Assembly: GCA_963700865.1 (NCBI GenBank)
Contig: CAVOZC010000001.1
Span: 434,001 to 498,000 of the forward strand
Reading direction: 5' to 3'
Length of the DNA: 64,000 bases
DNA from: CAVOGJ01 sp963700865
Lineage (GTDB): Bacteria > Planctomycetota > Planctomycetia > Pirellulales > Pirellulaceae
Part shown: positions 9,808-19,105 of the stretch, in pieces
Layout of the letters: the number at the start of each line of letters is the position of its first letter
Position numbering within the stretch: position 1 is the stretch's first letter
Position numbers and translations under genes: made by a program
The notes under the pieces: generated by a model
Database searches by the model: none
What the model saw: only the letters and a program-made list of their open reading frames with translations
What the model was told of the DNA's origin: nothing

Positions 9808-12800
9808 GTGACGCCAGGCGAAATTGCGGCCAATATGAGCCGACGCCTGACCGGTAGCGAAGCCGGTCTGGCTGCCTATTATCGTCTGGAAGAAGCGATC
9901 GGCGGCTTGGTGATCGATCGCACGGCTGGACAGAGCCACGGTCAGCTGCTGAATTCCGGGGATACGGAGTTCATTGATGTTTTCGCCAAGTTGGGGCAGT
10001 TGCCAGCACAACCAGGCATCGATTTGAACGCCGATGGCTTCGACGAGCTGCTCGTCGGCGCCGTCGGGGCCCGCAGCCGCGACCAACAGCGATTGGGTGT
10101 GGGACGCATTTCGGCCATCTATGGATCGGGCACTCTGCGGCTGCCGGGGCCTCAAGACACGGTAATCGAACTTGCCAATCGGACGATCCCCGGCAGCGGC
10201 TCGTTCGTCGAGCGGCGGGCCGCGGGTACGAAAGCCACGTTCCCCGCCGTCGGCGCATCCTACACACTGCCGGCCGGCAGCAGCGAACAATGGTTCCGGC
10301 TGGCGACGTTAGGGGACGGACAGAGTGGCGATGTCATTCGCTTGGGTCGAGCCGGGCTGGCCACGACAAAGCGGCTCGAGCCGACGGCGCGGGGAGCCGT
10401 GCGAGGGACAACCGTGACGGACAACGTCATTCAGCTAGAGCGACGGGAAGGTCAAACCGCCGTCGGCGTGTTAGAATTCGATTTAAATGCGTTTCTCGAT
10501 CTGCTCGTGGATCCCACCGATCTGGCGAGCGCCACGCTCCAATTGAACCTGACCGAAGGACCAACCGCCACCGGCGCGAACACGCTCTTTGTGGACGTCC
10601 TGGACGTCGAATCGGATGGACAGTTGACCACGGCGGATGGCCTGTCGGCCGCACGGATCTCGCGTGAGTTCATTTCACTCGGGCCGGGCAGCGGCCAATA
10701 CAACATCGATTTCACCGCCGCCCTGCAAGCGTTGTTCACCAATCATCGCAGTCGCATGACGGTCCGGTTGCAATTGGCCGATTCGAATTCGGATGGTCCC
10801 TGGTTGGTGAATCAAGCCCAACTGCAGGTCGAACGGGCGCCAGGGTTGGTCGCGGACCTGATCACTTCCGGCGGGAATGTCCTGTTTGCATCCCAGGCAG
10901 CGATCGATCTGCGATCGATTCCCGCCGGAAGCTATTTCCTCCGCGTCGCGACGGATGATGGCCAGCCGCTGACGTCCGCTCGCAACTTCCAAGTCGACGT
11001 TGAAGCGCCGAATGCCGGACAGAGCTTTCCGGCCACCGATCGTGACGTGCTCCGCGGCGGCGACGGCGATGATTTGCTCGTCGGCAATGATGATTATGAC
11101 TACCTGTTCGGTGAGAGCGGCACCGATGCGTTTATCGGCGAAGATATTGAAGTGCACGACCGTTCCGTCGGCGATCTTGTGGTCCTCGATCCGCCAAGCT
11201 CGGAACAGACGTCACAGTCGATCTTCGCCAACCCGGATCCGATCGTCGACGTTCCGGATGCGGCCCTGCGTGATGCACTCCTGCGGGCGCTCGGCAAGCC
11301 CGTGGAATATGGGGATCGAACTCTCCGCGCCAGCGAGCTGGCATCGATTGTCGAATTGGACCTTGTGGGCCAGGGAATCCAGTCCCTGGCAGGCATCGAA
11401 CACCTTGGGCAACTGAGGTCCCTCGTGCTGTCGGGCAATTCATTAACGAATGCCGAGCTCGCGCGACTGGTACCCGCGCGACCGACGAGCGGCCCCTTTG
11501 CCGGTCAGATTTTAGGACTCAGTCAACTGCGACGCTTGTCCTTGGACTTCAATCCGCTCTTGACCAGCATTGCCCCGCTGAAAAACTTGCGCACGCTCTC
11601 CGCGCTCAGCCTGGACGGCACGGCGGTCGATCCGCTCAGCGCCGCGGACCTGATTGAACCCCTTTCGCAACTGCCGGCCCTGCAATTTGTGAGCCTGCCG
11701 GCCGTCCAAGTGGCGACGGATCACAATCTGGCGGGCAGGGAAGGACAATCACTCCGCTTGACACTGCAAGGTGGCTCCACCTGGCAGGTACGGGATTCCT
11801 TTGGGAATCTCATGGCCAGCGGGTTAGCGCCGAATGTCGACTTCACTCCGACCGATAACGGCGTGTTCACCCTGTCCATCGATGGAATTGACGCCCTACC
11901 GATTTTCGTTGCGAATCGGGCGCCGGTCATCACGAACTTGACTTCGCTGTCGCCACGCGCCGAAGGGCAGACGGTCACGGCCGCACAGCTGATTGCGGAC
12001 AGCGGGCTGGCGTTTAGTGATGCGGGTGCGAGCGACGTGGTGAACACCTTCGTCTCGGTCACCGATCCTGACGGCAACACGACGAACTTGTCCAACGTCG
12101 CGCTCGAATTCGACGGCGTCGATGATTACGTGCAGCTTGACGAGGAGATTGCGCTCGGACAACTCACGCAGAACTTTACCGTGGCCGCCTGGATTCGCCC
12201 CCGCAGCCTGACACAACGGGGCGGAATCATTGGTGGTCTGGGATTTGATCAGATGAATGGTTCGACCGTCAGTGGCTGGGCTCTCCAAGTGACCCCCGGC
12301 AGTCAACCCGGACTGCTATTCACAGGCTTCTCGGACAGGACGGAGGCGGAATTCCAAGCGGTGCCCTTCGTGCTTGATCAATGGACGCACGTCGCCTTCA
12401 CGTATTCGGCCACGAATGAAGTGCAGTTCTTCGTCAATGGACAACCCCTGGGAAATCCACGACAACTGAACGCCGCCGCCCGACCAACCGACGTACCCTT
12501 CACGATCGGTGATATTGCGGGGTTGAATAGCTTCTTCGATGGATTGATCGACGATGTGGTCGTGTTCAATCGCGCGATACCTGCCGCCGAGATCGCGGCA
12601 TTGCAGGCGAATGGCGTGCCGTTGGACCGAGCAAATCTCGTGGGCTTCTGGCAATTCAATGAGGGGCTCGGCACGGTTTCGCGGGACGCAAGTGTCAGCG
12701 GCCACGACGGTGTCCTCGGCGGCGGCAATATCGCGGCGATTCCACGTTGGAATGCGACCGACGCATTTGTCTTGCCACCGTTGAGGCTCGAGAACGAGGG

Positions 12801-14328
12801 TACTTACCAGGTCGAGTTCAAGGTGATCGATGACGATGGAGACTTCGATATCGCGACGACGACGCTGGAGGTGACGAATCAGGGCCCCACGGCCAGCATC
12901 ACCGCCACGGAACTCGACATTGAAGTCGGAACTCGTGCGATGTTGCATGGCCGCGAATCGACCGATCCCGGTCCAAACGATGTCCTCGCATTCGATTGGC
13001 AAGTGGCCACGAGCACGGGGCAAGTCATCTACGATGGCAGCGGCGTGGAATTCAGTTTTGTCCCGGAACGGCCCGGTTTCTATGAGGTAACTCTTACCGT
13101 GACCGACTCGGCGGGCGACTCAGACACGCAGTCGGTCATCGTTTCCGCCGCACCGCAGGTCGCGGTCGCCGTGCCCGCCGGTCCGCTGCGCGAAGGCGAT
13201 TGGATCGAATTCGCCTCCAACTCGAGCACGCCCGCGGCGGATAACGCCGTGCGAACCTATGTCTGGGAGGTGCGCCGGCAAGGCATGATTGTCGCCAACG
13301 AAACCGGTCGTACGCTCCGTTATCGACCTTCGCGAGATGGACAGTACCAGGTCCAACTGTTGATCGTCGATACCTTCGCGGGCCAGGGCTCGGTCTTTGC
13401 GAGTGCCCAACAGACGTTTGATGTCGAGAATGTGAGGCCGAGCATTTCCCTGCCTGCCACGGCTACTACGGTCGAAGGCACATACACCTTGCCGCTACAG
13501 GTCAGCGACGCGGGTTCCGACGACCTCCTGAGTGTCTTCATCAATTGGGGCGACAACACTTCGGAGAGCCTGATGACTTCAGGGGCCGGTCTCGCAACCC
13601 TTCCCACGCATGGGTACGCCCAAGCCGGTAACTACACCATCAACGTCGTGGCCGTCGACGACGGCAACGCCGTTTCGAATGTCCAAGTGATGCAGCTTGA
13701 GGTGACGAACCGCCCCCCCAGCGACCTGTTCCTAAATGGTCCCAGCACACTCGTCGATGGCAACCTGGCCGTCTTCAGCGCGGCATTTTCGGACGTCGGC
13801 AATGACAGCCACACGGCCACCTGGAATTTTGGCGATGGCTCGCCCGCAGAGACTGTGGTCGTGCAAGCTGGGCAAGTATTCAATCGTATCCATACATACT
13901 TGCGGTCCGGCAGCTACGCAGTGACGTTGACCGTCACCGACAGCGAAGGAGCGGCCTCTGTGGTGACCAAAACGATCGACGTCGTTAACTTGCCGCCGTC
14001 GAATCCAACACTCGGTCTACCATCCCGACCGACCGTGGGTACGGCGTCGCTATTTGGCGGCAACGTAAGCGATTTCAGCGGGGACGTCTTGCGAGCCAGC
14101 CTGGATTTCGGTGACGGCACGATCGTCCCGGTCGAGTTGGATGTCGTTTCGACCGCTGGATCGCAGACCACGTATGGCTTCCAGACAGAACATGTCTACC
14201 GACAACGTGGCACTTTCTCGGTCACGTTGACGATCCTGGACGCAGACGGCAAAAGCAGTACCGTCACGCATATCCTCCGGGTCGGTCCCTCTTGGTCGCA
14301 AATGGACCGATCCTCCTTCCTGAACTAG
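9808..14328 (+). CDS. C-terminal part of the giant surface protein (LamG, RTX, LRR, LamG, PKD)
   Basis: This begins exactly where the upstream LamG domain breaks: the intervening frame reads a typical LamG ending (IWNTA) up to a stop at 9809, and this ORF continues with TPGEIAANMSRRL, the usual LamG-to-linker sequence. The GTG at 9808 is therefore not a genuine start. Modules in order: linker and beta domain, a short RTX stretch near 11040-11140, leucine-rich repeats near 11250-11720, a second complete LamG domain near 12100-12750, then four PKD/cadherin-like domains from about 12880 to 14290 with GDG and VTDSxGD motifs. No anchor or PEP-CTERM signal is seen at the end, so export by a type I-like route is only an inference. 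The mix suggests carbohydrate or protein binding at the cell surface. Confidence 0.8.
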   Translation: MTPGEIAANMSRRLTGSEAGLAAYYRLEEAIGGLVIDRTAGQSHGQLLNSGDTEFIDVFAKLGQLPAQPGIDLNADGFDELLVGAVGARSRDQQRLGVGRISAIYGSGTLRLPGPQDTVIELANRTIPGSGSFVERRAAGTKATFPAVGASYTLPAGSSEQWFRLATLGDGQSGDVIRLGRAGLATTKRLEPTARGAVRGTTVTDNVIQLERREGQTAVGVLEFDLNAFLDLLVDPTDLASATLQLNLTEGPTATGANTLFVDVLDVESDGQLTTADGLSAARISREFISLGPGSGQYNIDFTAALQALFTNHRSRMTVRLQLADSNSDGPWLVNQAQLQVERAPGLVADLITSGGNVLFASQAAIDLRSIPAGSYFLRVATDDGQPLTSARNFQVDVEAPNAGQSFPATDRDVLRGGDGDDLLVGNDDYDYLFGESGTDAFIGEDIEVHDRSVGDLVVLDPPSSEQTSQSIFANPDPIVDVPDAALRDALLRALGKPVEYGDRTLRASELASIVELDLVGQGIQSLAGIEHLGQLRSLVLSGNSLTNAELARLVPARPTSGPFAGQILGLSQLRRLSLDFNPLLTSIAPLKNLRTLSALSLDGTAVDPLSAADLIEPLSQLPALQFVSLPAVQVATDHNLAGREGQSLRLTLQGGSTWQVRDSFGNLMASGLAPNVDFTPTDNGVFTLSIDGIDALPIFVANRAPVITNLTSLSPRAEGQTVTAAQLIADSGLAFSDAGASDVVNTFVSVTDPDGNTTNLSNVALEFDGVDDYVQLDEEIALGQLTQNFTVAAWIRPRSLTQRGGIIGGLGFDQMNGSTVSGWALQVTPGSQPGLLFTGFSDRTEAEFQAVPFVLDQWTHVAFTYSATNEVQFFVNGQPLGNPRQLNAAARPTDVPFTIGDIAGLNSFFDGLIDDVVVFNRAIPAAEIAALQANGVPLDRANLVGFWQFNEGLGTVSRDASVSGHDGVLGGGNIAAIPRWNATDAFVLPPLRLENEGTYQVEFKVIDDDGDFDIATTTLEVTNQGPTASITATELDIEVGTRAMLHGRESTDPGPNDVLAFDWQVATSTGQVIYDGSGVEFSFVPERPGFYEVTLTVTDSAGDSDTQSVIVSAAPQVAVAVPAGPLREGDWIEFASNSSTPAADNAVRTYVWEVRRQGMIVANETGRTLRYRPSRDGQYQVQLLIVDTFAGQGSVFASAQQTFDVENVRPSISLPATATTVEGTYTLPLQVSDAGSDDLLSVFINWGDNTSESLMTSGAGLATLPTHGYAQAGNYTINVVAVDDGNAVSNVQVMQLEVTNRPPSDLFLNGPSTLVDGNLAVFSAAFSDVGNDSHTATWNFGDGSPAETVVVQAGQVFNRIHTYLRSGSYAVTLTVTDSEGAASVVTKTIDVVNLPPSNPTLGLPSRPTVGTASLFGGNVSDFSGDVLRASLDFGDGTIVPVELDVVSTAGSQTTYGFQTEHVYRQRGTFSVTLTILDADGKSSTVTHILRVGPSWSQMDRSSFLN

Positions 14329-14562
14329 CGGGCCCGGCCGGACCTGCGCGACAGAGCGAGCGCGTAAGCAAAAAATCGTTCTCCATCGCATTTGAGCAGA
14401 CTGCCTGCTCGCCGGGCCTGTTTCGCCGGCGTGGCGCCACCCTGATGGAGGGTTTCGGGTCAAAACGTCGGCGATTCACTGAATTCCTGACGTGTCCGGG
14501 ACCCGTTTTCCGCATGCACCCTTAGGCGGGTTTTTTCCCCTTTCTTTTGAGGAGTGGATGCA

Positions 14563-17130
14563 ATGAAGATACGAGCTGCTTTTTGGACCGGCTTCTTGCC
14601 GTTTGTCGCTTGGCTGCCTCTCGCGGCCATGGCCGGTGGAATCAACGAATACATCTTCAATATCACCGGGACGAATGGAACCGTCACGCTCGTCCAGGGT
14701 GGGATGTCGAGTGAAGTGACCAGTATCAACGGCACGCGTTTCAATTTCGAAGTTCTGCCCGGTGGCATCGGTCGCTTTCAGTTTGAAGATGACCTCGAGT
14801 TCATGGCGGACGACCGGGTGATTGGCACCGGCGATGCGCCCATTTCCATTTTTGGCGTGAACAATATCTCCATCGCCCCCGGCGTCACCTTTGATGTGTC
14901 GGCGACCCCAGCAGCGGCGGGACCCGGTGGTGGTGCCGGGGCCGGGAGTACCGCCATCGGCGGCACCGGCGGTACCGGGGGAACGGGAGGCCCCCTGTCA
15001 ACGCCGACGGAACCGCTCTTCAGTAATGGGGGACCCGGTGGTACCGGAGGCGCTTCCAACCCGGTCTTCCTTGCCTGCGAGGCGTTCGGCGGATTCAATG
15101 GCTTCAACGGCTACAACGCCCTGGGTGGCTCCAACGGATTCAACGGCTTCAATGGATCGACAGGCAGCCCGGGTCAGGCCGGCTTTCAATCGGCGGGTGG
15201 CGGCGGCGGGGGGGGGATTTCGCGGACCGGCCGGCAGCCGGGGCACAGGGGGTGCGTTTCTCGCCTTGGGAACCGGTCCTGGAGGCGTGGGTAACAACTT
15301 TGGGTCCGGCGGATCGGTGCAAAATGACGGGGCCGACGGCAGAATTGGCTTTGCGGGCAATCCGGGCAACCCGGGTACAGCACCCACGCAGTCAGGCCAG
15401 GACGGATCAGGGGGACAAAACACCGGAGCGGGCCCCATGATTTCCGGCGGCAGCGGCGGGGGTGCCGGTGGCAGCGGCGGCGGCGGCGGCGGTGGCGGCG
15501 GTGGCGGAGCCGGATTGGCGGTGGCGGCGGTGGCGGCGGCGGAGGCGGAACCACCTTTGCCGGCTGCGCTGTGGGCGGCAACGGTGGGCGCGGGAGGCGA
15601 AGGGGGCCGAGGCGGTATGGGCGGCAGGGGTGGCACGGGCGGAGCCGGTGGATCGGGCGGACACGGCGGCGGTGCTCTTGAGCTCGTGGCACGTGGTGTC
15701 CTGGACGTGTCACAGAACTTATTTTTCTCCCAGGGATCCAGCGGTGCGGACGGCGCGGGAGGATCGTCAGGTGTCAATCCGGGCAACAACGGGGTGGCCG
15801 GCACGGGCGGCTCGGGCGGGGGACAGGCGCGGGCAGCGCCGGCAACGGTGGCACAGGCGGAACCGGCGGCAGGGGTGGCCGAGGCGGCACCGGTGGCGCG
15901 GGAGGGGCCGGCGGCGACGGCGGTGGCGGCAGCGGTGGTTCGATTGCGATCACCGGCTCGGTCGTCGTGAGCGACGGTGTCACGGTCGACACGACGGGCG
16001 GTGGCAACGGGGGCGTCGGTCGTTTTCTATTCGGCAACAATGCCACGAATCCGTTCGACGGGGCGGCCAGCGGAGGTCTCCAGGAATCGTATGCCGGCTC
16101 GCTGGGAGCCAATCCCTACATCAAGGGCGGCGCAGAGACACCCTACCTGCCGGCCTTGCAGCGCACACCGGGCGTCAGTGGCGGGACCGAGACGTTTGGC
16201 ATCCTGGATGACCAAGTCGTAAATTCCTTCAGCGCGATCTTCAGCGACGTCCGTTCCATGGCACCGGGCAATGCGGCGGCCGCCGTCATGCGGATGGACG
16301 CGGGACCGAAGCTGCTCGACATTAACGGCGATGGCATGGATGACGTCGTCGATTTCGACCAGCACGACATGCTCCTCTTCTTCTCGGTGAATAACGATCC
16401 GCTGACCAATCCCCAGCTAGGGATCGACCTGAATCTCAGCGACCCCAATTATCTCGTCGACTTGATGGTGCAGGGATTCGAATTGGACCCGGCATACGGC
16501 GGCGCGGGCCCGCTGTCGATCACCGAACTCGACGGGCTGTTTGTCTATGCGACACTCGTTCCCGAAGCGAGTGCGTTCATCAACGCGTCGGTGCAAGGCG
16601 GCTCGCTGCGGGGAGCGTCGATCAACGCGGGAGATTGGCAGTATCTGGTACCGGGAGTCAGCGGTGATTTCGATCTGGATGGCGACCTGGATGGAGAGGA
16701 CATCGATGCGCTCGTGGCCAATATCGCCGGCAACATGCCGGAACTTGGTTTTGACATGAACGGCGACGGGTCGATCGATCAAGCCGACTTGACCGAGTGG
16801 CTGACGGTGGCCGGTGCCGCGAATCTCGATTCGGGCAATCCGTACCTTTTCGGGGATGCCAATCTGGATGGCACGGTCGATACCTCTGACTTCAACCTCT
16901 GGAACGCCAATAAATTCACGAGTACCGCTGCCTGGACGGCGGGTGACTTTACGGCGAATGGCGTGGTCGATACGTCCGACTTCAACGTCTGGAACAACAA
17001 CAAGTTCACGTCATCCGGCAGCCCGGTCGGGAGCCTGGTGCCCGAACCCCACATGGCCTCCTGGTTCGCCCTCGGAATGTTCCTGTTGGCGCTGCCACGT
17101 TGCCGGACACGTTCGTCGCAAGACGCATAG
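14563..17130 (+). CDS. PE-PGRS-like glycine-rich PEP-CTERM protein with dockerin-like repeats, frame-interrupted
   Basis: ATG 14563 follows GGAG at 14551-14554. A signal peptide (about residues 1-24) precedes a short beta domain and then a long GGxGG region resembling mycobacterial PGRS or fibre proteins, including FNGFNG repeats near 15090-15160. The coding frame moves at the G9 run 15208-15216, near 15512, near 15586 and at the G5 run 15818-15822; translated piecewise, the glycine pattern is continuous. The C-terminal 370 residues are in one frame: EF-hand/dockerin-like loops (DLDGDLDGED, DMNGDGSIDQ, DANLDGTVDTSD, a DFTANGVVDTSD copy) and a PEP-CTERM tail (VPEP, hydrophobic segment, RCRTR). 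The tail predicts sorting by an exosortase-type system. The breaks could be sequence errors or slippage at the G runs. Confidence 0.75.
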
Positions 17131-17153
17131 CCGGGGCACGGCATGATGAACGG

Positions 17154-17188
17154 CACACCTCGGCCGACAAAGGGGCGGCCGAGGTGTG
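17154..17188 (+). terminator. Strong 13-bp hairpin between two PEP-CTERM genes
   Basis: CACACCTCGGCCG (17154-17166) pairs perfectly with CGGCCGAGGTGTG (17176-17188) around a 9-nt loop, 24 nt after the preceding stop codon. The T-rich tail is weak (GCTGTTGAA), so it may act as a terminator or as an mRNA-stabilising 3' structure. Confidence 0.5.
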
Positions 17189-17273
17189 GCTGTTGAAGCC
17201 CATGCGGAATCCGCGGCGGGCGTTTCCCACCGCGGGTCTTCGACGTCAACTCTACTCAGGTAGCGAGAATCTC

Positions 17274-19040
17274 ATGAACGGGCTGCGCAACGTCATCCTG
17301 TTGATGACCATGGCGAACGGAACTTTCGCCTGGGCCGTCTTCGTGGATGTCACTTTGGAATCTGGAATCGACCACGTCCAGTGGACGCCCCAACCGGGCC
17401 AATCTTACTCCGAGCCGTACATGATGTCGGGGGGAGCCGCCGCCGGGGACTTTGACAATGATGGTTGGGTCGATCTGTTTGTGACGCGCATCGGTGCACC
17501 CGATATCTTATACCGCAATCGTGGCGACGGCACCTTCGTGGATGTGTCGGCCCAGGCAGGCTTCCAGATGGCAGCCGATACCAATGGAGCCGTGTGGGGG
17601 GATATCGACAATGACGGGGATGCAGATCTGTACGTGACGGGAATCGAGACCGACCAGCACTTCCTCTATGTGAACGACGGCCAAGGCCGGTTTGTCGAGC
17701 AGGCAGCGACTCGCGGGGCAAGCCTGCCTTCAACGCATCGCAGACGTGGGTACAGTGCCACCTTTGGAGACTTCGACCGTGACGGCTATCTCGATCTGCA
17801 CACGACCGAATGGGGGAGCTTTCCGGGCCACGACGGCGAAATCGTAACCGTCTCGCGACTGTTGCGCAACCAAGGCTCCGCCGCGCCTGGCCATTTCGAA
17901 GACGTGACGGAGACCGCCGGCGTGTCGCTGACCGACGTGCAAGGACAGAATCGACACCAACCGGTGAATGGCGTGTTCTCCTTCTCTTCACAGTTTACGG
18001 ACCTCGACCGTGACGGCTGGTCGGACCTTGTCGTCGCTGGTGATTTTGGGACCAGCCGTCTCTTCTGGAACAATCGTGACGGGACATTCACCGACGGCAC
18101 CGCATCGGCGGGCGTCGGTGGCGACGAGAATGGAATGGGGTCCGCCGTCGGGGATTACGACGGCGACGGCGACCTGGATTGGTTCGTGACATCCGTTTAC
18201 GATGCGAACGATACATGCGGGACGCCGCCGCCAGGCCAGTTCTGCACTTGGGGAGCCTCGGGGAATCGACTCTACCGAAATGACGGGAACCGTCAATTTT
18301 CCGATCAAACGGACGCGGCCGCCGTACGTGACGGCGGTTGGGGCTGGGGAACGTCGTTTCTCGATTACGACCTGGACGGCGATCTGGACCTGGCGATGAC
18401 GAATGGCATGCGGATGCCGCTGTCGACGCTAGATGATGCGTTTAATGACGATCCTTTGCGGTTGTGGCAGAATGAGGGTGTTGGTGCCCCGTTCCGTGAA
18501 CGGGCGATGGAACTAGGACTGACCGACCAGGGTTCCGGGAAGGGCCTGCTCACGTTGGACTACGACCAGGACGGCGACCTTGATCTGTTCATCGTGAACA
18601 ACGCCGGATCACCGATTCTGTATCGCAATGAGCAATCCGGAAACGGCCAGTGGATTGCCGTGGACGCCGTCGGGACGCTCTCCAATCGGGACGGACTGGG
18701 CACCAAGGTCACGATCGACCCCGATCTGTCCGTTGTGGGAGATGAACAATTCCGAGAAGTGCATGCCGGCAGCAACTTCCTTGGTCAGAATGAACGTGCC
18801 GCCTTCTTTGGTCTGGGGGACGAGCCCGTGATCATTGACCGGATACGCCTGGAATGGCCCAGCGGCTATTTCCAGAATATTTACGATGTCGCTTCCAATC
18901 AGCGCCTGACCGTGGTGGAACGTGTCCCCGAGCCAGCGGGTTTGCTGTTACCAGGGTGGCTGCTCGCCGGATGGCTGTTCCGACGTCGTGTTACGGCTTC
19001 CTCAAAGTGCGGTGGCAATTCACGTCGCCCGCGAGGGTGA
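17274..19040 (+). CDS. FG-GAP / ASPIC-UnbV repeat protein with PEP-CTERM tail (CRTAC1 family)
   Basis: ATG 17274 is chosen because it opens a signal peptide-like segment (NVILLMTMANGTFAWA). Six or more FG-GAP/VCBS repeats with calcium-binding loops (DFDNDGWVD, DIDNDGDAD, DFDRDGYLD, DYDGDGDLD, DYDLDGDLD, DYDQDGDLD) build a beta-propeller. An ASPIC/UnbV domain follows (LGTKVTI ... EVHAGSNFLGQNE ... LEWPSG). The C-terminus carries VPEP, a hydrophobic stretch and RRR, a PEP-CTERM sorting signal. The product is expected outside the cytoplasmic membrane. It lies downstream of another PEP-CTERM gene, and both probably share the same export route. The ligand or partner is not known for this family. 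Confidence 0.88.
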   Translation: MNGLRNVILLMTMANGTFAWAVFVDVTLESGIDHVQWTPQPGQSYSEPYMMSGGAAAGDFDNDGWVDLFVTRIGAPDILYRNRGDGTFVDVSAQAGFQMAADTNGAVWGDIDNDGDADLYVTGIETDQHFLYVNDGQGRFVEQAATRGASLPSTHRRRGYSATFGDFDRDGYLDLHTTEWGSFPGHDGEIVTVSRLLRNQGSAAPGHFEDVTETAGVSLTDVQGQNRHQPVNGVFSFSSQFTDLDRDGWSDLVVAGDFGTSRLFWNNRDGTFTDGTASAGVGGDENGMGSAVGDYDGDGDLDWFVTSVYDANDTCGTPPPGQFCTWGASGNRLYRNDGNRQFSDQTDAAAVRDGGWGWGTSFLDYDLDGDLDLAMTNGMRMPLSTLDDAFNDDPLRLWQNEGVGAPFRERAMELGLTDQGSGKGLLTLDYDQDGDLDLFIVNNAGSPILYRNEQSGNGQWIAVDAVGTLSNRDGLGTKVTIDPDLSVVGDEQFREVHAGSNFLGQNERAAFFGLGDEPVIIDRIRLEWPSGYFQNIYDVASNQRLTVVERVPEPAGLLLPGWLLAGWLFRRRVTASSKCGGNSRRPRG

Positions 19041-19105
19041 ATCAAGCCACATGAATCGTTAGACTGATCCGTAACCGACACACCGATTCCTTTAAGAATC
19101 AGACG

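Noticed and set aside
14998..15804. A proline-rich minus-strand ORF opposite the PGRS region
   Set aside because: Gly codons read in reverse give Pro codons; it is a shadow of the glycine-rich gene.
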